Source: an uncultured Collinsella sp. (GTDB lineage Bacteria > Actinomycetota > Coriobacteriia > Coriobacteriales > Coriobacteriaceae). From it: 12,471 nucleotides of DNA. The stretch spans positions 1 through 12,471 of the forward strand of contig UQNB01000056.1 in the NCBI GenBank assembly GCA_900542235.1, written 5' to 3'. The position numbers and the translations under genes were made by a program. The notes beneath the pieces were generated by a model. That model was not told the origin of the DNA, searched no databases, and saw only the letters and a program-made list of their open reading frames with translations. Below are positions 6,466 through 12,471 of the stretch, piece after piece; the stretch's first letter is position 1; each line of letters begins with the position of its first letter.

Positions 6466-8073
6466 CTATCCGCATATTCCGCATTTTGCGCACGCCGAGA
6501 GTGCTGCCGGAGCCTGCGCGATGCCGCCCTTGGCCGTCTCGCGCAACGTGGCGGGCAGGGCGTGGCCCACCGAGAGCATCACGTGCGCCATCTGGTCAAA
6601 CGGCACCAGGCTCTTGATGCCGGCGAGGGCGAGCTGCGCCGAGCTGAAGGCCGCGGCCACGCCGATGGCGTTGCGGTTTTGGCAGGGCACCTCGACAAGG
6701 CCACCGACGGGGTCGCAAACGAGGCCCAACAGGTTGCTCAGTGCAATGGAGCTGGCGTCGAGCGCTTGCTCGGGCGTGCCGCCCATCATCTGGACCAGCG
6801 CGGCGGCGGCCATGGCGGCAGCGCTTCCAACCTCGGCCTGACATCCGCCCTCGGCGCCGGCGACGCAGGCGCTCGTGGTGAGGTTGAGGCCGATGGCGGC
6901 GGCGCAGTAGAGGGCATCCATGACCTGTTCATCATCGAGCTGGAGGTGATCGGCGAGCGCCAGCACGCAGCCGGGGACGACGCCCGCGGAGCCGGCCGTG
7001 GGGGCGGCAACGATCACGCCCATGGTGGCGGAGCGCTCGAGCACGGCCATCGCGCGGGCCACGGCATCGGTCTGAACGGGGCCCATCAGGCTTGCGCTTA
7101 AATCGTTGCGGTAGGTGGCATCGACGAGCTTGGCCTCTCCGCCGATAAGCCCGCCGAGCGATCGCTGCGGATTGGCGATGGGGGCCGTGGTCTCCTCGCG
7201 CATGACGTCGAGCACGCGGCGCATGGCTGCGATAGCATGGGCCTCGCCGGTCAGACGCGCCTCGCGCACGGCCATGACGGCGCCGATATTCAGGACGAGC
7301 TCGGCGCACGCATCGAGCAACTGCTCGCCGTCGTCGAAGATCTCCTTGGCCGAGACACCGGGGGAGAGCGACGAGGCCGAGCCCGGGAGCTCGATAAACG
7401 TGGCGTAATCGACATTGTCGAGCTTGCGCAGCATGGGGACGACGGTGTCGTCGGGAGCGCCGTCGGTCTCAAAGACGGAATAGGCCTGGCCGCCCACCTC
7501 GGTGCGGTAGGTGCGGCAGAAGGCGATGTTGACGTGTGCGTAGGCGAGCAGGTTCGTGAGTGCTGCGAGCACGCCGGGAACGTCCTGGTGCGCCACGAAG
7601 AGCGTGGAATACATGCCCGAGATGTCGACGCCGACGCCGTTGATGCGGCTGATGCGCATCTTGCCGCCGCCGAGGCTCTCGCCGCGGACCTGTGCCGTGG
7701 CGCCCGTGTCGTCGACCATCTCGATGTCGACGGTGTTGGGGTGGATGGAGGCGTCGTCGCCCTTGATGTCAAAGTGATAGTCGAGACCCTGCTCGCGTGC
7801 GAGGTCAAAGGCCTGCTTGATGTTCTCGTCGTCGGTATCGAGGCCCAAGATACCCGCGACGAGCGCGCGGTCGGTGCCGTGGCCGCGGTAGGTATGGGCA
7901 AAGGAGTTCCACAGGCCAAAGGTGACCTTGGTGATGCGGCCTTCCAGCAGGCTGGCTGCAACCTGGGCGCAGCGCAGGGCGCCGGCGGTGTGCGACGAGC
8001 TGGGGCCGACCATGACGGGCCCCAAGATCTCGAATGCCGAGGTCGTAGCTAGTGTTTGCGGCTTGCCTGCCAT
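6466..8073 (-). CDS. sdaA: L-serine dehydratase (L-serine ammonia-lyase), iron-sulfur type, fused beta-alpha chain
   Basis: A 535-residue cytoplasmic enzyme that turns L-serine into pyruvate and ammonia. Residues about 10-230 correspond to the beta subunit (SdaAB): the ASB domain with GPSSSHTAGALR (23-34) and an ACT domain (about 155-228, with VAHQDVPGVLAALTNLL). Residues about 245-535 correspond to the catalytic alpha subunit (SdaAA), with APTAGSAGVVPG (357-368). The likely [4Fe-4S] ligands are C411 (GGCQAEVG), C453 (LVCDPVGG) and C464 (VEVPCQNRN). In Bacillus these halves are separate proteins; here they are joined by a linker near 230-245. The C-terminus ends CAKCGICG (528-535), unusually Cys-rich. 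The start at 8073 has AAGGAG 5 nt upstream. The gene follows metK on the same strand but behind a terminator and a 121-bp hairpin element, so it is probably transcribed separately. Confidence 0.95.
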   Translation of the reverse strand: MAGKPQTLATTSAFEILGPVMVGPSSSHTAGALRCAQVAASLLEGRITKVTFGLWNSFAHTYRGHGTDRALVAGILGLDTDDENIKQAFDLAREQGLDYHFDIKGDDASIHPNTVDIEMVDDTGATAQVRGESLGGGKMRISRINGVGVDISGMYSTLFVAHQDVPGVLAALTNLLAYAHVNIAFCRTYRTEVGGQAYSVFETDGAPDDTVVPMLRKLDNVDYATFIELPGSASSLSPGVSAKEIFDDGEQLLDACAELVLNIGAVMAVREARLTGEAHAIAAMRRVLDVMREETTAPIANPQRSLGGLIGGEAKLVDATYRNDLSASLMGPVQTDAVARAMAVLERSATMGVIVAAPTAGSAGVVPGCVLALADHLQLDDEQVMDALYCAAAIGLNLTTSACVAGAEGGCQAEVGSAAAMAAAALVQMMGGTPEQALDASSIALSNLLGLVCDPVGGLVEVPCQNRNAIGVAAAFSSAQLALAGIKSLVPFDQMAHVMLSVGHALPATLRETAKGGIAQAPAALSACAKCGICG

Positions 8074-8096
8074 GGCTGCTCCTTCTTTATCCCGTC

Positions 8097-8217
8097 GTTC
8101 CGAGGGCTTTGGTATTTGGTCGCCTGCTCTACAGTCCTGGCTCGCACGGAGGCCACATTAAGTGGCCTCCGGCTCGTGCGGAACTCGCGACCGACCAAAT
8201 ACCAAAGCCCTCGGAAC
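8097..8217. repeat. 121-bp compound inverted repeat upstream of the serine dehydratase gene
   Basis: Perfect 26-bp arms, 8097-8122 (starting GTTCCGAGGGCTTTGG) and 8192-8217, enclose a second hairpin. In that hairpin CGGAGGCCAC (8147-8156) faces GTGGCCTCCG (8162-8171) around ATTAA. The element ends 13 nt before the ribosome site of the downstream gene. As DNA it looks like a small element with terminal inverted repeats; no target-site duplication is visible. As RNA it would be a very stable leader hairpin that leaves the ribosome site free. I could not match it to a T-box or a known riboswitch by eye. Confidence 0.75.
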
Positions 8218-8308
8218 TTAGGATACATGGTAGAGGCGCGCGTGCTGCAAAATTCATCAGCTGGCGACCTATTCCATGTCCCAGGTCGGCTCATCTTCAC
8301 CACCGTTT
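8218..8308. other. Rest of the metK-sdaA intergenic region
   Basis: About 90 bp between the compound repeat and the metK terminator. It holds no gene and no clear promoter; TATCCT (minus strand, around 8219-8224) is only a weak -10 candidate for the serine dehydratase gene. Confidence 0.4.
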
Positions 8309-8342
8309 AAAAAAGAAGTATCGGTTGGGGCCGGTACTTCTT
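8309..8342 (-). terminator. Intrinsic terminator of metK
   Basis: Read on the minus strand, AAGAAGTACCGG (8331-8342) pairs with CCGATACTTCTT (8313-8324) around the loop CCCCAA: 12 pairs, one of them non-canonical. A run of T (8309-8314) follows directly. It starts 39 bp after the metK stop. Confidence 0.88.
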
Positions 8343-8381
8343 CTGATGCATCGATATTTGGCTGTAACTTTTCTCGTTAGC

Positions 8382-9662
8382 TTACAGGCCGCAGGCTGCT
8401 TTGAGCTCTTCGACTCGATCGGTCTTCTCCCAGGTGAAGTCGGGGTCCTCGCGGCCAAAGTGGCCGTAGGCTGCTGTCTTCTCGTAGATGGGGCGACGTA
8501 GATCCAGGTCGCGGATGATGGCGCCCGGGCGCAGGTCGAAGGTCTTCTCCACGGCCTCGACGATCTTGTCTTCGGCAACATGTGCGGTGCCAAAGGTGTC
8601 GACCATGATCGACAACGGCTTGGACACGCCGATGGCGTAGGCCAGCTCGACTTCGCAGCGGTCGGCAAGGCCGGCGGCGACGACGTTCTTGGCGACCCAG
8701 CGAGCGGCGTATGCGGCGGAGCGGTCGACCTTGGTGCAGTCCTTGCCGCTAAAGGCGCCGCCGCCGTGACGGCCGTAGCCGCCATAGGTGTCGACGATGA
8801 TCTTACGGCCGGTTAGGCCCGTGTCGCCCATGGGGCCGCCCACGACAAAGCGACCGGTGGGGTTCACGTAGATATCGGCGTTGTCCCACGGCATGTTCTC
8901 GGCAGCCATGACAGGCGAGATGACATGCTCGATGAGGTCGTCCTTGATCTTGCCCATGTCTTCGATCTCGGCTGCGTGCTGCGTGGAGATGACGACGGTC
9001 GTGACCTCGACGGGCTTGCCGTCGTCGTAGCGCACGGTGACCTGGGTCTTGCCGTCGGGTCGCAGATAGGGCAGGGTACCGTCGTGGCGCACGGCGGCCA
9101 GGCGCTCGGCCAGGCGGCTCGCCAGGTAGTGCGGCATGGGCATGAGGGTCTTGGTCTCGTTGGAGGCATAGCCAAACATCATGCCCTGGTCGCCGGCGCC
9201 GATCAGGTCGATCGGGTCGGTGGTGGCGCCGGTCTGGGTCTCGAAGGACTCGTCGACGCCCTGGGCGATATCGGGGGACTGCTCGTGGATGAGGCTCATG
9301 ACGCCACAGGTATCGCAGTCAAAACCAAACTTGGCGCGGTTGTAGCCGATGCGGCGGATAACGCCACGGGCAATCTCCTGCACGTCGACGTAGGCCTGGG
9401 TGCGGATCTCGCCGGCGACGATGACGGTGCCGGTAGTCACGAGGGTCTCGCAGGCGCAACGGACGTTTTCCACGTTGGCGGGCACGCCGTTGGGCGCAAT
9501 ATAGCCCTGCTCCTGCAGCTCTATTTCTTTGGCGAGGATTGCGTCGAGGACGGCGTCGCTGATTTGGTCGGCGATCTTATCGGGATGACCTTCGGTCACC
9601 GACTCCGACGTAAACACAAAGGACCCGTGTTGGGGTGGGATGGAACGAAGTTCTTCTGACAT
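8382..9662 (-). CDS. metK: S-adenosylmethionine synthetase (methionine adenosyltransferase) MetK
   Basis: A 426-residue cytoplasmic enzyme that makes S-adenosylmethionine from methionine and ATP, the methyl donor for the cell. It is slightly longer than the usual 380-400 residues. All three domains are present: SESVTEGHPDKIADQISDA (19-37, substrate and metal site), GAGDQGMMFGYA (155-166, methionine/ATP site) and GGGAFSGKD (300-308, the P-loop-like ATP segment), followed by TKVDRSAAYAARW (310-322). At 309 there is Cys where many homologues have Pro (SGKDP). Extra length sits near 48-66 (IELQEQGYIAPNGVPANVE). The start ATG at 9662 has AAAGGA 5 nt upstream. It is divergent from gltX, with a large inverted repeat between them, and is followed by its own terminator, so it is probably a single-gene unit. 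Confidence 0.97.
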   Translation of the reverse strand: MSEELRSIPPQHGSFVFTSESVTEGHPDKIADQISDAVLDAILAKEIELQEQGYIAPNGVPANVENVRCACETLVTTGTVIVAGEIRTQAYVDVQEIARGVIRRIGYNRAKFGFDCDTCGVMSLIHEQSPDIAQGVDESFETQTGATTDPIDLIGAGDQGMMFGYASNETKTLMPMPHYLASRLAERLAAVRHDGTLPYLRPDGKTQVTVRYDDGKPVEVTTVVISTQHAAEIEDMGKIKDDLIEHVISPVMAAENMPWDNADIYVNPTGRFVVGGPMGDTGLTGRKIIVDTYGGYGRHGGGAFSGKDCTKVDRSAAYAARWVAKNVVAAGLADRCEVELAYAIGVSKPLSIMVDTFGTAHVAEDKIVEAVEKTFDLRPGAIIRDLDLRRPIYEKTAAYGHFGREDPDFTWEKTDRVEELKAACGL

Positions 9663-9673
9663 GATTGTCCTTT

Positions 9674-9711
9674 CAAAAACGCGTCCCGGCGACCGTTACC
9701 ATTCCGCCGGG
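9674..9711 (-). promoter_or_regulatory. Hairpin plus T-run in the metK leader, possible attenuator
   Basis: On the minus strand CCCGGCG (9705-9711) pairs exactly with CGCCGGG (9685-9691) over a 13-nt loop. A GTTTTTG tract follows 5 nt later (9674-9680), just before the metK ribosome site. This looks like a weak transcription attenuator between promoter and gene. The leader is short (about 60 nt), too small for a SAM-I riboswitch, and no anti-terminator is apparent. Confidence 0.35.
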
Positions 9712-9729
9712 CTCTGTATGCAAGGGGAC

Positions 9730-9735
9730 ATCATA
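9730..9735 (-). promoter_or_regulatory. Candidate metK -10 box
   Basis: TATGAT on the minus strand, 67 bp before the metK ATG. No good -35 hexamer is seen at 16-18 bp. Confidence 0.35.
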
Positions 9736-9767
9736 GCGCGTAAATCCAACATTCACACCCTTTCCGC

Positions 9768-9848
9768 ACCTACTCATTGGGGACAGACTTAAATGACCAG
9801 TCGGGTGCTCATTGGGTAGTCATTTAAGTCTGTCCCCAATGAGTAGGT
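9768..9848. repeat. Perfect 30-bp inverted repeat (REPIN/MITE-like) between metK and gltX
   Basis: Arm 9768-9797 (ACCTACTCATTGGGGACAGA and onward) is the exact reverse complement of 9819-9848, with a 21-nt centre (9798-9818). The centre repeats CTCATTGGG (9808-9816), already present in the left arm at 9773-9781. The GGGGACAGACTT core resembles the GGGGTCAGA-type REP sequences spread by REP-associated tyrosine transposases (RAYTs), two of which in opposite orientation make a REPIN. No transposase is in the window. It lies between two divergent promoters and would also form a strong hairpin in RNA. Confidence 0.8.
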
Positions 9849-9883
9849 CGGTGCCCATTGTGCGGAGGTGGGCATTGTTGCTT

Positions 9884-9889
9884 TATACT
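9884..9889 (+). promoter_or_regulatory. Candidate gltX -10 box
   Basis: TATACT, 40 bp before the gltX ATG and 35 bp past the inverted repeat. The -35 region is weak (TTGTGC at 9858-9863 is too far away), so this is only suggestive. Confidence 0.4.
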
Positions 9890-9917
9890 GGTGCAGTTAG
9901 ACATCCATCCTGCAATC

Positions 9918-9923
9918 GAGGAG
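9918..9923 (+). promoter_or_regulatory. Ribosome binding site that decides the gltX start
   Basis: GAGGAG lies 6 nt before ATG 9930. It supports this start over an in-frame GTG at 9858, whose extra 24 residues precede the conserved N-terminus. Confidence 0.85.
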
Positions 9924-9929
9924 ATTTCC

Positions 9930-11405
9930 ATGGCATCAGACGTTCGCGTCCGCTTTGCACCCTCACCGACGGGCAAGCTGCACATCGGCGGCGCCCGCAC
10001 CGCTATCTATAACTGGGCTTTTGCCCGCGCAAACGGCGGCACGTTCATCCTGCGCATCGACGACACCGACCCCACCCGTTCCACCGACGAGAACACGCAG
10101 ATCATCCTGCGCGCCATGCGTTGGCTGGGTCTGGACTGGGACGAGGGGCCCGAGGTGGGCGGCGACTTTGGCCCCTATGCTCAGACCGAGCGCCTGGACC
10201 TGTACAAACAGGCCGCCCAGAAGCTTTGGGACGAGGGCAAGGCCTATCCCTGCTTCTGCACCAAGGAGCAGCTCGACGCCGACCGTAAGGCCGCGCAGGA
10301 GCGCAAGGACCCCTTCCAGGGCTATCAGCGTCGCTGCCGCAATCTTGATCCCGAGGAGGCGCGCCGCCGCATCGAGGCCGGCGAGCCCTACGTCCTGCGC
10401 ATCAAGGTGCCCGAGGACCGCGGCGACGTCGTCATCCACGACGCCGTTCACGGCGAGGTGACCTTCGATGCCAAGGAGCTCGACGACTTTGTCATCTTCC
10501 GCTCCGACGGCACGCCCACGTACAACTTCGCGACCGTCGTCGACGACGCCATGATGAAGATTACCCACGTCATCCGCGGCGACGATCACCTGTCCAACAC
10601 CCCGCGCCAGGTCATGGTTTACGAGGCTCTCGGCGCGCCCGTGCCCACGTTCGCCCACATCTCCATGATTCTGGGCTCCGACGGCAAGAAGCTCTCCAAG
10701 CGTCACGGCGCCACCTCGGTGGAGGAGTACCGCGATGCGGGCTACCTGCCTGACGCGTTCGTCAACTACCTGGCGCTGCTCGGCTGGTCGCTCGACGGCG
10801 AGACCACGATCATCCCGCGCGATGTCTTGGCCAGCAAGTTCTCGCTCGACCGCATCTCCAAGAACCCGGCGACCTTCGACCCCAAGAAGCTCGACTGGGT
10901 CAATGCCGAGTACATCAACGGCATGTCCGATGCTCAGTTTGCCGACGAGATCATGGTCCCCGAGCTGCACGAGGCAGGCCTCATTGAGGGCAATGTCGAG
11001 TACGGCGAGGACTGGATCGACGCGCTCGCTTCCATCGTCAAGCCGCGCACCAAGATGCCGGCTGACGCCGTGACCGTCGCCGCCCCCATCTTTGCTACGG
11101 CCGAGACGCTCGAGTATGACGAGAAATCCGTCAACAAGGGTCTGGCCAAGGAGGGCATGGGTGCCATTCTGGATGCCGCCAAGACCGCGCTCGAGGGCGT
11201 GGACGAATGGACTGCCGCGAACATCGACGCCGCGCTTGAGCCGCTGCCCGAGCAGATGGACCTCAAGAAGCGCGTGGTGTTCCAGGCCGTGCGCGTCGCC
11301 GTCTGCGGCAACATGGTGAGCCCCCCGCTGGGCGAGACCATGGCGCTCGTCGGCCGCGACGACTGCCTGGCGCGTATCGACCGCGCCCGCACAATGGCGC
11401 TGTAA
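9930..11405 (+). CDS. gltX: Glutamyl-tRNA synthetase GltX
   Basis: A 491-residue class I aminoacyl-tRNA synthetase, normal bacterial length. It charges tRNA-Glu, and also tRNA-Gln if the host lacks GlnRS and uses the amidotransferase route; that cannot be decided here. Visible features: VRFAPSPTGKLHIGGARTA (7-25) with the HIGH-type motif HIGG (18-21), FILRIDDTDPTRS (39-51), a CFC pair (108-110) and C136 in the region that holds zinc in some homologues, TPTYNFATVVDDAMM (195-209), VIRGDDHLSNTPRQ (214-227) and the KMSKS-type motif KLSKR (254-258). The C-terminal third is the anticodon-binding domain. The ATG at 9930 is supported by GAGGAG. A terminator follows the gene, so it is probably transcribed alone. 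Confidence 0.97.
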   Translation: MASDVRVRFAPSPTGKLHIGGARTAIYNWAFARANGGTFILRIDDTDPTRSTDENTQIILRAMRWLGLDWDEGPEVGGDFGPYAQTERLDLYKQAAQKLWDEGKAYPCFCTKEQLDADRKAAQERKDPFQGYQRRCRNLDPEEARRRIEAGEPYVLRIKVPEDRGDVVIHDAVHGEVTFDAKELDDFVIFRSDGTPTYNFATVVDDAMMKITHVIRGDDHLSNTPRQVMVYEALGAPVPTFAHISMILGSDGKKLSKRHGATSVEEYRDAGYLPDAFVNYLALLGWSLDGETTIIPRDVLASKFSLDRISKNPATFDPKKLDWVNAEYINGMSDAQFADEIMVPELHEAGLIEGNVEYGEDWIDALASIVKPRTKMPADAVTVAAPIFATAETLEYDEKSVNKGLAKEGMGAILDAAKTALEGVDEWTAANIDAALEPLPEQMDLKKRVVFQAVRVAVCGNMVSPPLGETMALVGRDDCLARIDRARTMAL

Positions 11406-11428
11406 CAGTCGCGCAAACGCATGTATCC

Positions 11429-11463
11429 GAGCCCCGCTCACCACGAGTGGGGCTCTTGTTTCT
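11429..11463 (+). terminator. Intrinsic terminator of gltX
   Basis: GAGCCCCGCTC (11429-11439) pairs with GAGTGGGGCTC (11445-11455), with one G-T pair and a 5-nt loop, followed by TTGTTTCT. It starts 24 bp after the gltX stop. Confidence 0.87.
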
Positions 11464-11478
11464 AAAGACGTATGGGAT

Positions 11479-11485
11479 GGGAGGT
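11479..11485 (+). promoter_or_regulatory. Ribosome binding site that decides the priA start
   Basis: GGGAGGT lies 9 nt before GTG 11495. It overlaps the first codons of the alternative frame beginning at ATG 11477, so the GTG start is preferred. Confidence 0.65.
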
Positions 11486-11494
11486 GCAGAGACC

Positions 11495-12471
11495 GTGGCC
11501 GAGCAACTGTCACTGTTTGGTTCGCCTGAACCCGAGCGGGCTTCCGTAAAGCCTGTCCGCACGGCCAAGCAGGCCAAGCCCGCGCCTGCGCCCGAGCCCG
11601 TTGCCGCCTATGCGAGCGTGGTCCTCGACATTCCCACCCGTGCGCTGTCCGAGCCGTTCGCCTACGGCATTCCGCAGTCTCTTGCCAATGAGGCCCAGAT
11701 CGGCTCCACCGTCCTAGTTCATTTTGGAAACCGTGCGGCCGCGGGCTATATCGTCGACATTGCATCTGAGCTGGGCGACCTGCAAGGCAACACCGTCCTT
11801 GATCCAGCGCGCATCAAGCCCATCGAGGCCATCCTCAGCAAACCACTCTTTGGCGCCGAGGCCGCCCGCATTGCGCGCTGGATGAGCCGCGAATATGTCG
11901 CGACGCTTTCCGAATGCCTGCGCCTGTTCTTACCTCCGGGTGGCAGCCCTCGGGTCGTGAAGGGTGATGACGGGGCGTGGACGGTCGAGCGTCCCGCCGT
12001 CAAGCCTATTCAAAACCGCTGGGTCATGCTCACGCCTGAGGGCTTCGACTATACGCCGCCCAAGACCGCCGTTCGTCAGCGCCAACTCATCGAGGCGCTC
12101 CAGTGCGGGCCGGTCACGACGCGCGATCTCAATCTGCTTTACAACAGCATGTCGGCGACCATCAAGGCGCTCGAAAAACGCGGCGTCGTGGTGGTGGAGG
12201 AGCGCCGTGCCTGGCGCGGCTGCAGCGAGCAGACTACGCTGTCCTCCGCGAGCGGCAAGGCGCCGGTCGCGCTCACGAACGGCCAGCAGCAGGCGCTCGC
12301 GCAGATTGAGCGTGCTCGCCTGGACGCACACGGCGACGTGGTCCTTGTCGACGGCGTCACCGGATCCGGTAAAACCGAGGTCTACCTCTCCGCTATCGAG
12401 CGCGTGCTCGCGGCCGGGCGCTCAGCGTGCGTGCTTGTGCCCGAGATCTCGCTGACGGCTCAAACCGTCGG
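11495..12471 (+). CDS. priA: Primosomal replication-restart helicase PriA, N-terminal part (runs off the window)
   Basis: The first 325 codons of a protein normally around 700-800 residues; the open frame continues to the window edge. PriA is a 3'-to-5' helicase that reloads the replisome at stalled forks. Residues about 39-145 are the 3'-DNA-binding domain (SVVLDIPTRALSEPFAYGIP, 41-60, then GSTVLVHFGNRAAAGYIVDI). A winged-helix part follows (about 190-240, QLIEALQCGPVTTRDL). The helicase begins with LTNGQQQAL (260-268), Walker A GVTGSGKTEVYL (287-298) and VPEISLT (315-321). The GTG at 11495 is preceded by GGGAGGT; an in-frame ATG at 11477 is possible but has no ribosome site. The roughly 38-residue extension before the DNA-binding domain holds QLSLF (residues 4-8), the consensus sliding-clamp-binding peptide, then a Pro/Ala/Lys linker. 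Confidence 0.93.
   Translation, partial: MAEQLSLFGSPEPERASVKPVRTAKQAKPAPAPEPVAAYASVVLDIPTRALSEPFAYGIPQSLANEAQIGSTVLVHFGNRAAAGYIVDIASELGDLQGNTVLDPARIKPIEAILSKPLFGAEAARIARWMSREYVATLSECLRLFLPPGGSPRVVKGDDGAWTVERPAVKPIQNRWVMLTPEGFDYTPPKTAVRQRQLIEALQCGPVTTRDLNLLYNSMSATIKALEKRGVVVVEERRAWRGCSEQTTLSSASGKAPVALTNGQQQALAQIERARLDAHGDVVLVDGVTGSGKTEVYLSAIERVLAAGRSACVLVPEISLTAQTV

Noticed and set aside
8097..8217. T-box leader or tRNA-like element upstream of the serine dehydratase gene
   Set aside because: No T-box consensus or specifier-loop arrangement and no anti-terminator/terminator pair was found; the perfect 26-bp outer stem does not fit a tRNA.
8049..8310. Two short overlapping frames (84 codons each) on opposite strands over the compound repeat
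   Set aside because: They arise from the inverted repeat itself, which gives the same peptide fragments on both strands.
9663..9736. SAM riboswitch in the metK leader
   Set aside because: The leader is only about 60-70 nt and shows a single hairpin; the SAM-I architecture is absent.
9858..9929. A GTG start giving GltX 24 more residues
   Set aside because: GAGGAG sits correctly before ATG 9930, and homologues begin just before the APSPTG motif.
9963..11765. A 600-codon open frame on the minus strand opposite gltX and the start of priA
   Set aside because: It is fully antisense to a clear glutamyl-tRNA synthetase, has no domain or ribosome site, and is the usual mirror frame of a GC-rich gene.

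Overview
The window looks like chromosome of a high-GC actinobacterium of the class Coriobacteriia, most likely a Collinsella-type gut organism. This rests on codon use, on the character of the proteins (GltX, MetK, PriA, a serine dehydratase with an ACT domain, a membrane-anchored YkuD transpeptidase) and on the intergenic palindromes. It was judged by eye, with no database search. No tRNA, rRNA, CRISPR array or transposase was found.

Layout. (1) 1-845, plus strand: the tail of a cobalamin (B12) gene, possibly cbiC/cobH, overlapping cobK/cbiJ (precorrin-6A reductase) by 4 bp. (2) 846-1056: a convergent intergenic stretch with a 77-bp imperfect palindrome. (3) 1057-4450, minus strand: a tightly coupled three-gene MacAB/YknXYZ-type exporter operon, in transcription order HlyD-family adaptor, ATPase, FtsX/MacB permease, with stop and start codons overlapping at both junctions. 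(4) 4579-6315, minus: a membrane-anchored L,D-transpeptidase (YkuD). (5) 6466-8073, minus: an iron-sulfur L-serine dehydratase in which the beta (ASB + ACT) and alpha (catalytic) parts are fused, with a Cys-rich C-terminus. (6) 8382-9662, minus: metK, followed by a good intrinsic terminator. (7) 9930-11405, plus: gltX, divergent from metK and followed by a good terminator. (8) 11495 to the window end, plus: the first 325 codons of priA.

How the genes work together. The cobalamin pair belongs to a corrin-ring operon lying to the left. MetK makes the S-adenosylmethionine that such methylations use, but it is a separate housekeeping unit. The adaptor, ATPase and permease form one efflux or export machine. 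The adjacent transpeptidase is also an envelope protein and could be co-expressed, though no shared role is shown. SdaA, MetK, GltX and PriA are metabolic or information-processing genes.

Most notable observations: four of the intergenic regions carry four different strong palindromes (972-1048, 6423-6450, 8097-8217, 9768-9848), one of which is a perfect 30-bp inverted repeat of REPIN type. PriA starts with an N-terminal extension carrying QLSLF, an exact match to the bacterial sliding-clamp-binding consensus. The serine dehydratase is a fused protein ending in a CxxCxxC tail.
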